Shown here one piece after another: positions 1-5,704 of a stretch of 18,499 bases of DNA. Below the pieces are notes generated by a model, which saw only the letters and a program-made list of their open reading frames with translations, searched no databases and was not told the origin of the DNA. The position numbers and the translations under genes were made by a program. This stretch comes from DASULK01 sp036381835 (GTDB lineage Bacteria > Actinomycetota > Actinomycetes > Mycobacteriales > Micromonosporaceae), in contig DASVCA010000018.1 of NCBI GenBank assembly GCA_036381835.1, positions 1-18,499 on the forward strand. Reading direction: 5' to 3'. Position 1 is the stretch's first letter; each line of letters opens with the position of its first letter.

Positions 1-1
1 G

Positions 2-52
2 GGGCCGGGCGCCGCCGCCAGCATCGCCGTCACCGCCCTACTGATGTCATGA
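2..52 (+). CDS. C-terminal tail of an upstream protein, probably the ECF transporter membrane component
   Basis: An open frame enters from the left edge and ends at a TGA that overlaps the ATG of the next gene in an ATGA junction. Only 16 codons are visible. They encode an alanine-rich hydrophobic tail (..AASIAVTALLMS) compatible with a membrane segment. Because cbiO genes normally follow cbiM/cbiN/cbiQ, and the 4-base overlap implies translational coupling, this is most likely the end of CbiQ or another membrane subunit. The fragment is too short to identify by sequence. Confidence 0.55.
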   Translation, partial: GPGAAASIAVTALLMS

Positions 53-840
53 TCGAACACGTGGATCCGACCGACGCCGCGCCCAGCCTCGTCGTGCGCG
101 GGCTCAGCTACGCCTACCCAGACGGGCACGTCGCCCTGCGCGGCGTCGACCTGACCGTGGCCCGCGGCGAGCGAGTGGCGCTGCTCGGACCGAACGGCGC
201 CGGCAAGACCACCCTCGTGCTGCACCTGAACGGGATCCTCTCGCCCACCGAGGGTACGGTCAGCGTGGCAGGACTGACCATCGACCAGGACCGACGCACG
301 CTCGCCGAGATCCGCCGCCGGGTGGGCATCGTCTTCCAGGACCCGGACGACCAACTCTTCCTGCCGACCGTCGCCGAAGACGTCGCTTTCGGACCCGCCA
401 ACCTGGGGCTGCACGGGGCGGAGCTCACCGCCCGGGTCGAAGAGGCACTGGCCGCCGTCGGCATGTCCGAGCACCGTGACCGGGCCCCGCACCACCTCTC
501 GTTCGGGCAGCGCCGACGGGTCGCGGTCGCCACCGTGCTCGCGATGCGGCCGGAGATCCTGGTGCTCGACGAACCGTCGTCGAACCTCGACCCGGCGTCA
601 CGGCGCGAACTCGCCGAAATCCTGCGCGCCTTGCCGGTGACCCTACTGATGGTCACCCACGACCTGCCCTACGCGCTCGAACTCTGCGACCGGTCGGTGA
701 TTCTCGACGCCGGGCGGGTCGTCGCCGACGGTCCCACCCTCGACCTGCTCACCGACGCCGACCTGCTGGGCCGCCACCGGCTCGAGTTGCCCTACGGCTT
801 CGACCCGTCCGCCGCCGCCCGGCCGGCCGAACACGGCTGA
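49..840 (+). CDS. cbiO: Energy-coupling factor (ECF) ABC transporter ATPase, cobalt/nickel type
   Basis: Cytoplasmic ATPase that powers an ECF importer, probably for cobalt or nickel. The 263-residue protein has every ABC motif: Walker A GPNGAGKTT (47-55), the ECF-typical Q-loop FQDPDDQLF (96-104), signature LSFGQRRR (150-157), Walker B ILVLDEP (170-176) and H-loop THD (203-205). The Q-loop with DPDDQ and the signature with FGQ rather than SGGQ are characteristic of the CbiO/EcfA family. The ATG overlaps the stop of the upstream frame by 4 bases, so it is translated as part of an operon whose membrane and substrate-binding genes lie left of the window. It converges on the dsbA-like gene with 21 bases between stop codons. 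Family assignment is secure. Cobalt versus another metal or vitamin is inferred from motif style only. Confidence 0.9.
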   Translation: MIEHVDPTDAAPSLVVRGLSYAYPDGHVALRGVDLTVARGERVALLGPNGAGKTTLVLHLNGILSPTEGTVSVAGLTIDQDRRTLAEIRRRVGIVFQDPDDQLFLPTVAEDVAFGPANLGLHGAELTARVEEALAAVGMSEHRDRAPHHLSFGQRRRVAVATVLAMRPEILVLDEPSSNLDPASRRELAEILRALPVTLLMVTHDLPYALELCDRSVILDAGRVVADGPTLDLLTDADLLGRHRLELPYGFDPSAAARPAEHG

Positions 841-861
841 CCGGCGGCGCGGCGAGGTCGA

Positions 862-1575
862 TCAGCCGCCCGCGCCCTCGACCGCGGACCGGATCCCCTC
901 GGGGCTGCGGTCGCGCAGTTCCTGGCCGTTCACCAGGATCGTGGGGGTGCCGCGCACGCCCCGCTCGGCCGCCGCGTCGGTGACGTGTTCCGTCCAACCC
1001 TTGTACCTGCCGTCGCGTACGCAGGAGGCGAAGTCGTCACCGAGACCGATGCCGGCCGCGAGTTCGATCAGCCGGTCGTCGCTGAGCCCGGCACCACCCT
1101 CCGGCGGCTGGTTCTCGAACAGCAGCCGCGCGTACTCGCGGAACTTGCCGCCTTCGGCGGCGCAGCCGGACGCGGCCGACGACCGCGTCGAGTACCTGGT
1201 GGTGGAGAACCGGTCGAGGATCGCGATCGGGTGGTAGACGACCTGCGCCTTGCCTTCGGCGGCGAGCTGGTCCAGCGTCGCACCGGACTGTTCCTCGAAC
1301 GCCCGGCAGGCCGGGCAGAGGAAGTCCTCGTAGATGTCGACGGTGACCGGACCGCTTCCGGTCACGATCCCGGTGCCGTCCTCGGTGGCCCCCGGCGGGG
1401 GAACGAACTCGCCGGACCGTTGGGTGGCGTAGATGCCCCAGCCGATCACCCCGCCGATGACCAGTACGGCCGCTGCGATGACCGACGTCCAGATGGTGCG
1501 TCGGCGCCGCCGCTCCCGAGCCAACTGCTCCCGAACCACCCGGGCAGCCTGCTTCTGTCCGGCGCGCTTACTCAT
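862..1575 (-). CDS. Membrane-anchored DsbA-like thiol:disulfide oxidoreductase
   Basis: Predicted extracytoplasmic thioredoxin-fold protein of 237 residues. A basic N-terminus (1-27) precedes one transmembrane anchor (about 29-50), so the catalytic domain lies outside the membrane. The active site is CPAC (87-90) in DFLCPACRAFE, and the cis-proline loop is RGTPTILVNG (208-217). This is the DsbA/DSBA-like (Thioredoxin_4) layout. A second cysteine pair, C138 and C185, flanks the inserted helical region. It is the last gene of a three-gene operon. Its ATG overlaps the end of the MauE-like gene by 8 bases and has a good ribosome site (GGAGG six bases upstream). The likely job is to oxidise cysteines in secreted proteins, with the MauE-like neighbour as a membrane partner; that pairing is inference from context. 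Confidence 0.88.
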   Translation of the reverse strand: MSKRAGQKQAARVVREQLARERRRRRTIWTSVIAAAVLVIGGVIGWGIYATQRSGEFVPPPGATEDGTGIVTGSGPVTVDIYEDFLCPACRAFEEQSGATLDQLAAEGKAQVVYHPIAILDRFSTTRYSTRSSAASGCAAEGGKFREYARLLFENQPPEGGAGLSDDRLIELAAGIGLGDDFASCVRDGRYKGWTEHVTDAAAERGVRGTPTILVNGQELRDRSPEGIRSAVEGAGG

Positions 1576-2101
1576 CGCCTTCCTCCGCCTCCGGCGCTGA
1601 CGCCAACCATTCGTCGATCGAGATACGGGTCACCGGCCAGATCACCAGGAATCCGGCGAGCAGGAGGAAACCAAGATCCCGGAGCAGATCCAGCCAGTAG
1701 GACGGACTCTCGCCCGGGGGCAACTCACCCCCGGTACCGAAACAGCCGCAGTCGATGGCGAGGTCACGGGCCCAGGCCGAGACGATGCCGACGATGAAGG
1801 CGACGAGCAGCAGCGTCGAGACGACCGCGCTCAACCGGGTCGCGACCCCGAGCAGCAGCAGCACCCCGAGGCCCAATTCGACGAACGGCAGCGCGGCACC
1901 CACCACCTTCGCCACCTCGTACGGCATCAGCTGGTAGGCGTGCACCGCGCGTCCCGACGCGGCGAGGTCGCCGACCTTCGACGCCCCCGCGTACAGCCAG
2001 ACCGCGGCGAGGCCCAGTCGGACCACGGTGCCGAGCCAGGGCCGCAGCGTCCGCCACCGGATGCCGGGGCCGCTCTCGGTCGTCGTAAGAGTCACGCTCA
2101 T
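1568..2101 (-). CDS. MauE/DoxX-family integral membrane protein, possible redox partner of the DsbA-like protein
   Basis: A 177-residue membrane protein with four hydrophobic segments (about 25-43, 65-87, 90-110 and 140-157). A C-x-C motif, DCGCFG (117-122), sits in the loop between segments 3 and 4. This CGCFG loop is typical of MauE/DoxX-like proteins. MauE is known to be needed for disulfide maturation of methylamine dehydrogenase. No methylamine dehydrogenase genes are present here, so the name should not be read as that function. Its ATG overlaps the GT87 stop by 4 bases (ATGA) and its end overlaps the DsbA-like gene by 8 bases, so all three are one translationally coupled operon. The best guess is a quinone-linked or relay partner that reoxidises the DsbA-like protein. 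A plain DoxX protein without redox function remains possible. Confidence 0.85.
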   Translation of the reverse strand: MSVTLTTTESGPGIRWRTLRPWLGTVVRLGLAAVWLYAGASKVGDLAASGRAVHAYQLMPYEVAKVVGAALPFVELGLGVLLLLGVATRLSAVVSTLLLVAFIVGIVSAWARDLAIDCGCFGTGGELPPGESPSYWLDLLRDLGFLLLAGFLVIWPVTRISIDEWLASAPEAEEGDE

Positions 2102-3435
2102 CTAGTCGTCCCGCACCTCGGATCGGTTCCCGGCAATCCAACGTACGCGGGCCGACCGGCCGACTTCAACGAAGTGGGGCTCGTCCGCCGGTCACGGACC
2201 GGGAGCGTGGCGAGCAGCAGCAGTGCCAGCAGCACGTAGAGGTTGCGCAGGACGAACTCCATCGGGGAGTCGGTCGGCTCCGGGGCGAAGCCCCAGTCGT
2301 GGTACGAGACCACGCCGTAGACGGCACCCAGGTAGGTGAGCCCGGCAAGCGCGATGCGGGCGGCCAGACGCCGGCGGGGCAGTCTCGGCGTGCGCTGGGC
2401 GGTGTCGAGGAGCACCACCACCGCCGGGATGAACCAGTAGATGTGATGCGGCCAGGTGATCGGGCTGATCAACGCGCCGACCAGGCCGGCCAGGGTGAGG
2501 CCGGTGAGGGCGTCTCCGGCCCGGACGGCCCGGGCGGCCCGCCACAGTCCGTATCCGGCAACGGCCACGACCAGCGTCAGCCACAGCAGCCGGTTCGGCT
2601 CCTCCGGCACCCACAGCCGGCTCAGCAGGCCGTACAGCGACTGGTTGCCGGTGTAATCGGTGCGCCCCACCCGACCGGTCGCCCACAGCTCCCGCGTCCA
2701 GAACCGCCACGAGTCGGCCGGGGCCAGCGCGGCGGACAGCAGGGTGGCCGCCGCCGTCGTCGCGCCGCCCACCGCCGCCGCCCGCCACCGTCGGGCGGCC
2801 AGCAGGTAGACCAGGAAGATGCCGGGGAACAGTTTGAGCGCCGTGGCCAGGCCGACGCCGACGCCGGCCCATCGCGACCCCCTGGGCACCGCGAACAGCA
2901 GATCGGCGAGGACGAGCACCACGAGCAGCATGTTGATCTGCCCGAAGTTGATCGTCTCCCGGATGCTCTCCACCGCCAGGGTGAGCGCAACGGCGAGCCC
3001 GGCGACGAACCAGGCGGGTGACCGACCCCGACCGGCGACGAAATCGGTCTGATCGAGCAGCCACAGGGTGGTCACTACGACGGCGAACAGGGTCAGCGCG
3101 GTGAAGATCGCCGCGGTGACGCCGAGCGGGAGAGCGGCGAACGGGCGCAGCAGCAGAGCCGCGAACGGGGGATAGGTGAAATAGAGCTCCCCCTGCACGT
3201 GATCCGGTTGCACGTAGTCGTAGAGCGGATTGCCCGCCGCCCACCAGCGCATCGCGCGCATGTAGATCTTGAGGTCGAAGAAGTCGTGCGGTGTGCCGAG
3301 CCGGTAGAGGCCGGCGGCGGCGAGGCAGGCCAGAGCCACGACGACGACGCGAGCCGCGGTCCGGCCCCGGTGGGCGCTGATCGTCCGGGGTCTGACGCCT
3401 GTCCCGGACGGGGGTGCGGCGCGATCTGCGGGCAC
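2098..3435 (-). CDS. GT87 family polyprenol-phosphate-mannose-dependent mannosyltransferase
   Basis: Integral membrane glycosyltransferase of 445 residues with roughly ten hydrophobic segments. It has the GT87 (DUF2029) hallmarks: an acidic DFFDLKIYMRA motif (51-61, D54 the likely catalytic or metal-binding aspartate) just after the first membrane helix, then NPLYDY (69-74) and FTYPPFAALL (86-95). Known family members in mycobacteria transfer mannose from polyprenyl-phosphate-mannose to PIMs, lipomannan or arabinomannan on the outer face of the membrane. The acceptor here cannot be read from sequence. It is the first gene of the operon with the MauE-like and DsbA-like genes. The GTG start has no Shine-Dalgarno site; instead TAAGGT lies six bases upstream, pointing to a leaderless transcript. 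Confidence 0.88.
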   Translation of the reverse strand: MPADRAAPPSGTGVRPRTISAHRGRTAARVVVVALACLAAAGLYRLGTPHDFFDLKIYMRAMRWWAAGNPLYDYVQPDHVQGELYFTYPPFAALLLRPFAALPLGVTAAIFTALTLFAVVVTTLWLLDQTDFVAGRGRSPAWFVAGLAVALTLAVESIRETINFGQINMLLVVLVLADLLFAVPRGSRWAGVGVGLATALKLFPGIFLVYLLAARRWRAAAVGGATTAAATLLSAALAPADSWRFWTRELWATGRVGRTDYTGNQSLYGLLSRLWVPEEPNRLLWLTLVVAVAGYGLWRAARAVRAGDALTGLTLAGLVGALISPITWPHHIYWFIPAVVVLLDTAQRTPRLPRRRLAARIALAGLTYLGAVYGVVSYHDWGFAPEPTDSPMEFVLRNLYVLLALLLLATLPVRDRRTSPTSLKSAGRPAYVGLPGTDPRCGTTR

Positions 3436-3441
3436 GAGGTC

Positions 3442-3447
3442 ACCTTA
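3442..3447 (-). promoter_or_regulatory. -10 box of a leaderless promoter for the GT87 operon
   Basis: On the minus strand TAAGGT is followed by exactly six bases and then the GTG start of the GT87 gene. A TANNNT box 6-7 bases before the start codon, with no ribosome site, is the signature of leaderless transcription in actinobacteria. A convincing -35 hexamer is not visible. Confidence 0.55.
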
Positions 3448-3505
3448 GCCGCGGGTGCGGCCCCTGTCCGGCAACCGCCTGCGAACGGTCGCCGTGGTCG
3501 CCGCG

Positions 3506-3511
3506 TAGGCT
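3506..3511 (+). promoter_or_regulatory. -10 box of a leaderless promoter for orn
   Basis: TAGGCT is followed by six bases and then the GTG at 3518. This places the expected transcription start at or next to the first base of the start codon. It favours 3518 over the in-frame GTG at 3512, which would overlap the box. It mirrors the divergent promoter at 3442-3447. Confidence 0.55.
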
Positions 3512-3517
3512 GTGCCC

Positions 3518-4108
3518 GTGGCTGATCTCCTCGTCTGGATCGACTGTGAGATGACGGGCCTCGACCTCGGCAAGGACGCGCTCATCGAGGTGGCCGCCCT
3601 GGTGACCGACCCTGACCTCAACGTGCTCGGGGAAGGCGTGGACGTGGTCATCCACGCCGAAGAGGCGGCGTTGGCCGGCATGACCGAGGTGGTCCGGGAC
3701 ATGCATGCGCGATCCGGGCTGACCGAGGAGGTCCGACGCTCCACCGTCACCCTCCGGGAGGCGGAGGACATGGTGCTGGAGTACGTCGCGACGTACGTCA
3801 AGGAGCCGCGCACGGCCCCGTTGTGCGGCAACTCGATCGCCACCGACCGGTCGTTCCTCGCCCGGGACATGCCGCGACTCGAGAACTACCTGCACTACCG
3901 CATGATCGACGTGTCGTCGATCAAGGAGTTGTGCCGCCGGTGGTACCCCCGGGTCTACTTCAGTCAGCCGCCGAAGGGGTTGGCCCACCGGGCGTTGATG
4001 GACATCCGGGAGAGCATCCGGGAGCTGGCGTACTACCGGCGGACGGTGTTCGTGCCGCTGCCCGGGCCGGACATCGAGACGGCCCGGGCGATCGCCGCGG
4101 AGCTGTGA
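3518..4108 (+). CDS. orn: Oligoribonuclease (DEDDh 3'-5' exoribonuclease)
   Basis: Cytoplasmic exonuclease that degrades 2-5 nt RNAs, including pGpG from cyclic-di-GMP turnover, to mononucleotides. The 196-residue protein has the complete DEDDh set: D9 and E11 in WIDCEMTGL, D110 in GNSIATDRSFLARDMP, and H157 and D162 in GLAHRALMDIRESI. The length matches the family. I chose the GTG at 3518 because the encoded N-terminus, ADLLVWIDCEM, is where the family usually begins and because the -10 box TAGGCT lies six bases upstream. An in-frame GTG at 3512 would add two residues. It is divergent from the GT87 operon across an 82-bp gap and is followed by tRNA-His on the same strand. The call is firm. 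Confidence 0.96.
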   Translation: MADLLVWIDCEMTGLDLGKDALIEVAALVTDPDLNVLGEGVDVVIHAEEAALAGMTEVVRDMHARSGLTEEVRRSTVTLREAEDMVLEYVATYVKEPRTAPLCGNSIATDRSFLARDMPRLENYLHYRMIDVSSIKELCRRWYPRVYFSQPPKGLAHRALMDIRESIRELAYYRRTVFVPLPGPDIETARAIAAEL

Positions 4109-4121
4109 CCGGGCAACCCGC

Positions 4122-4152
4122 TCGACGCCGAGGGGCGGGATATGGCTATCAT
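4122..4152 (+). promoter_or_regulatory. Candidate promoter of tRNA-His
   Basis: TATCAT at 4147-4152 resembles a -10 hexamer, with TCGACG at 4122-4127 (19-base spacer) as a weak -35. It lies about 47 bases before the tRNA. The tRNA could equally be read through from orn. Confidence 0.3.
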
Positions 4153-4199
4153 TGGTCGGCACTGCGCAGCGGGTGGTCGATGACCCGAAGCGGAGCATG

Positions 4200-4272
4200 G
4201 TGGCTGTAGCTCAGTTGGTAGAGCACCGGGTTGTGGTCCCGGGTGTCGTGGGTTCGAGTCCCATCAGTCACC
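4200..4272 (+). tRNA. tRNA-His (anticodon GTG)
   Basis: A complete cloverleaf can be drawn. The acceptor stem GTGGCTG (4200-4206) pairs with CAGTCAC (4265-4271) with one G-U pair. The anticodon arm has loop TTGTGGT with GTG at 4233-4235, and the T arm is GTGGGTTCGAGTCCCAT. The discriminator is C at 4272, and the base before the stem (4199) is G, matching the extra G-1:C73 pair unique to tRNA-His. CCA is not fully encoded. Confidence 0.97.
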
Positions 4273-4284
4273 CTGATTGTTGAA

Positions 4285-4320
4285 CACGTCGGGCCCCCTC
4301 TTCGGAGGGGGCCCGACGTG
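4285..4320. terminator. 16-bp perfect hairpin with TTCG loop between tRNA-His and the L,D-transpeptidase gene
   Basis: CACGTCGGGCCCCCTC (4285-4300) and its exact complement (4305-4320) flank a TTCG tetraloop. It lies 12 bases after tRNA-His and 17 bases past the stop of the converging transpeptidase gene, so it probably terminates both. No U-run follows on the plus strand, and only a short TTCAACAA follows on the minus strand, as is common for actinobacterial terminators. Confidence 0.85.
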
Positions 4321-4337
4321 CATATGGCACCGCCTGG

Positions 4338-5561
4338 TCAGTTGTCGGACGGCTCGTACGGCAGGGCGCTGCCCTTCACGTACTCCTCCCAGCTGAGGTT
4401 CCAATCCGTCCAGCCGTTGCCGTGCCGCAGCGTCCGCTCGGTCCCCTTGACGGTGATCGGGTCGCCGAGCCTGGTCCGCTCGAACAGCCACTGGGCGTTG
4501 GCGGTGGACATGTTCACGCAGCCGTGGGAGACGTTGCGGATCCCCTGGTCGGCGACCGACCAGGGCGCGGCGTGGATGAACTCGCCACCGTAGGTGAGGC
4601 GCTGCGCGTACTGAATGTCGATCACGTACCGGTCCCGCGGGTCGGCGGCGTCGCTGGTGTCGAAGACGGTCTTCTCGAACTTCTCCATGATCACCATCGT
4701 TCCGCTGGACGACGGCGTGCGCGGCTTGCCCAGGCTGATCGGGATGGTCCGCAGGATCTCCCCGTCCTGGGTGACGGTCATCAGCTTGGTCCGGTTGTCG
4801 ACCTCCAGCACCAGTGCGCGGCCGACCTTCAGGTCCACGGTCAGATCATTGCGGCCGTACCAGCCGTCGCCCATCGGCAGTCCGCCGGTCTGCACCTTGT
4901 AACTGATCGTGGTGTTCGCCTGCCAGAACGTCTTCGGCCGGTAGCGCACCTCGGTGCCGCTGACCCAGTGCCAGACCCCCTCCTGCGGCGGGTCGGACCG
5001 GACGGTCATCCGGCGCTGCACGTCGTCGCGGTAGTCCTTGGGAATCGAGCGACTGAACCGGATGATCAGCGGCATTCCGACGCCGACCACCGCGTCGTCG
5101 CCGAGGAAACTGCTCACCCGGACCTGCCGGCTCGGCTGGGCCATCGTGGTGAAGGTCGCGGTCGCCATCGCGGGCTTCCCATCGTCGCCGGTCGCCGTCA
5201 CGGTGGCGGTGTACGTGGTGCCGTAGTCCAGCTGGCGGTTCGGCAGCCAAGCGCCCTCCGGCGTGAGGTCGCCCTCGACGGTCTTGCCTGCGGCGTCGGT
5301 CAACTCGACCTCGGTGGTGACCGCGTCGGCGACTGTGAAGGTGATCTCGGTGGATGCGGGCACGTCCGTCGCACCGTCCGCCGGCGAAGTGATCGTGGCG
5401 GACGCCTTGGGGCGGGCCTCGGTCGGGCCATCGCCCTGCCACGCCGGCGAGCCGCCGCCGCCACAGCCCGCCAGCAAGGTCAGCGTTCCGGCTAGCACGA
5501 CGGCGGTGAAGCCGGTCAACCGCCTGTTCGTGCGCCGGGTCAGCCGGTGTCTCGCTCGCAT
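4338..5561 (-). CDS. L,D-transpeptidase lipoprotein (Ig-like domains plus YkuD), downstream copy
   Basis: Extracytoplasmic enzyme that makes 3-3 cross-links in peptidoglycan by a cysteine nucleophile. The 407-residue protein begins with a basic signal region and lipobox LAGC (C33), so it is probably lipid-anchored. Two Ig-like domains occupy roughly residues 55-245. The YkuD catalytic domain follows, with H330 in EFIHAAPWSVADQG and SHGCVN (345-350, nucleophile C348). Near the C-terminus GNGWTDWNLSWEEY matches the cap of mycobacterial LdtMt2 (408 residues). I start at the ATG at 5561 because AGAGGA lies seven bases upstream. ATGs at 5579 and 5594 also open the frame but lack such a site, and the candidate promoter leaves almost no leader before 5594. 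It is a tandem paralogue of the gene at 5705-6976. Confidence 0.93.
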   Translation of the reverse strand: MRARHRLTRRTNRRLTGFTAVVLAGTLTLLAGCGGGGSPAWQGDGPTEARPKASATITSPADGATDVPASTEITFTVADAVTTEVELTDAAGKTVEGDLTPEGAWLPNRQLDYGTTYTATVTATGDDGKPAMATATFTTMAQPSRQVRVSSFLGDDAVVGVGMPLIIRFSRSIPKDYRDDVQRRMTVRSDPPQEGVWHWVSGTEVRYRPKTFWQANTTISYKVQTGGLPMGDGWYGRNDLTVDLKVGRALVLEVDNRTKLMTVTQDGEILRTIPISLGKPRTPSSSGTMVIMEKFEKTVFDTSDAADPRDRYVIDIQYAQRLTYGGEFIHAAPWSVADQGIRNVSHGCVNMSTANAQWLFERTRLGDPITVKGTERTLRHGNGWTDWNLSWEEYVKGSALPYEPSDN

Positions 5562-5567
5562 GGTCTT

Positions 5568-5573
5568 TCCTCT
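5568..5573 (-). promoter_or_regulatory. Ribosome binding site that fixes the transpeptidase start at 5561
   Basis: AGAGGA on the minus strand lies 6-7 bases before the ATG at 5561 and downstream of the two alternative ATGs at 5579 and 5594. It is the only convincing Shine-Dalgarno sequence in this interval. Confidence 0.7.
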
Positions 5574-5603
5574 TTTCATGGTCCGAACGACCATCGTCTC
5601 CTA

Positions 5604-5631
5604 CCGACGCCAGCGAGCAGGTCACGGTTCC
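5604..5631 (-). promoter_or_regulatory. Candidate ECF-sigma (SigE-like) promoter of the downstream L,D-transpeptidase gene
   Basis: On the minus strand GGAACC (5631-5626) is followed by a 16-base spacer and CGTCGG (5609-5604). An AACC / N16 / CGTC pattern is close to what is known for cell-envelope-stress SigE promoters in streptomycetes. The predicted start near 5598 gives a leader of about 37 bases to the ATG at 5561. This was found by eye and not scored. Confidence 0.4.
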
Positions 5632-5668
5632 GTCGTGAATCAGAACACCAGCACGACGTGCGGACCTT

Positions 5669-5691
5669 GGACGGCACGGTCCGTACCGTCC
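5669..5691 (-). terminator. Hairpin just after the upstream L,D-transpeptidase gene
   Basis: A 23-base imperfect palindrome (GGACGGCACGG / CCGTACCGTCC, one G-U pair, minimal loop) begins 13 bases beyond the stop of the gene ending at 5705. No U-run follows. It could separate transcription of the two paralogues, or attenuate it. Confidence 0.4.
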
Positions 5692-5704
5692 GAGCGGGGC
5701 ACGC

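Noticed and set aside
832..870. Weak inverted repeat (CGGCTGA/TCAGCCG) across the converging cbiO and dsbA-like stops as a terminator
   Set aside because: Only seven pairs with a loop of about 21 bases and no U-run; too weak to list as a feature.
3440..4198. Long minus-strand open frame opposite orn
   Set aside because: orn on the plus strand has all five DEDDh residues and the correct length; the antisense frame has no recognisable domain.
4422..5495. Long plus-strand open frame opposite the downstream L,D-transpeptidase
   Set aside because: Lies wholly antisense to a gene with a complete set of catalytic motifs; its Arg/Gly/Pro/His-rich composition is typical of high-GC shadow frames.
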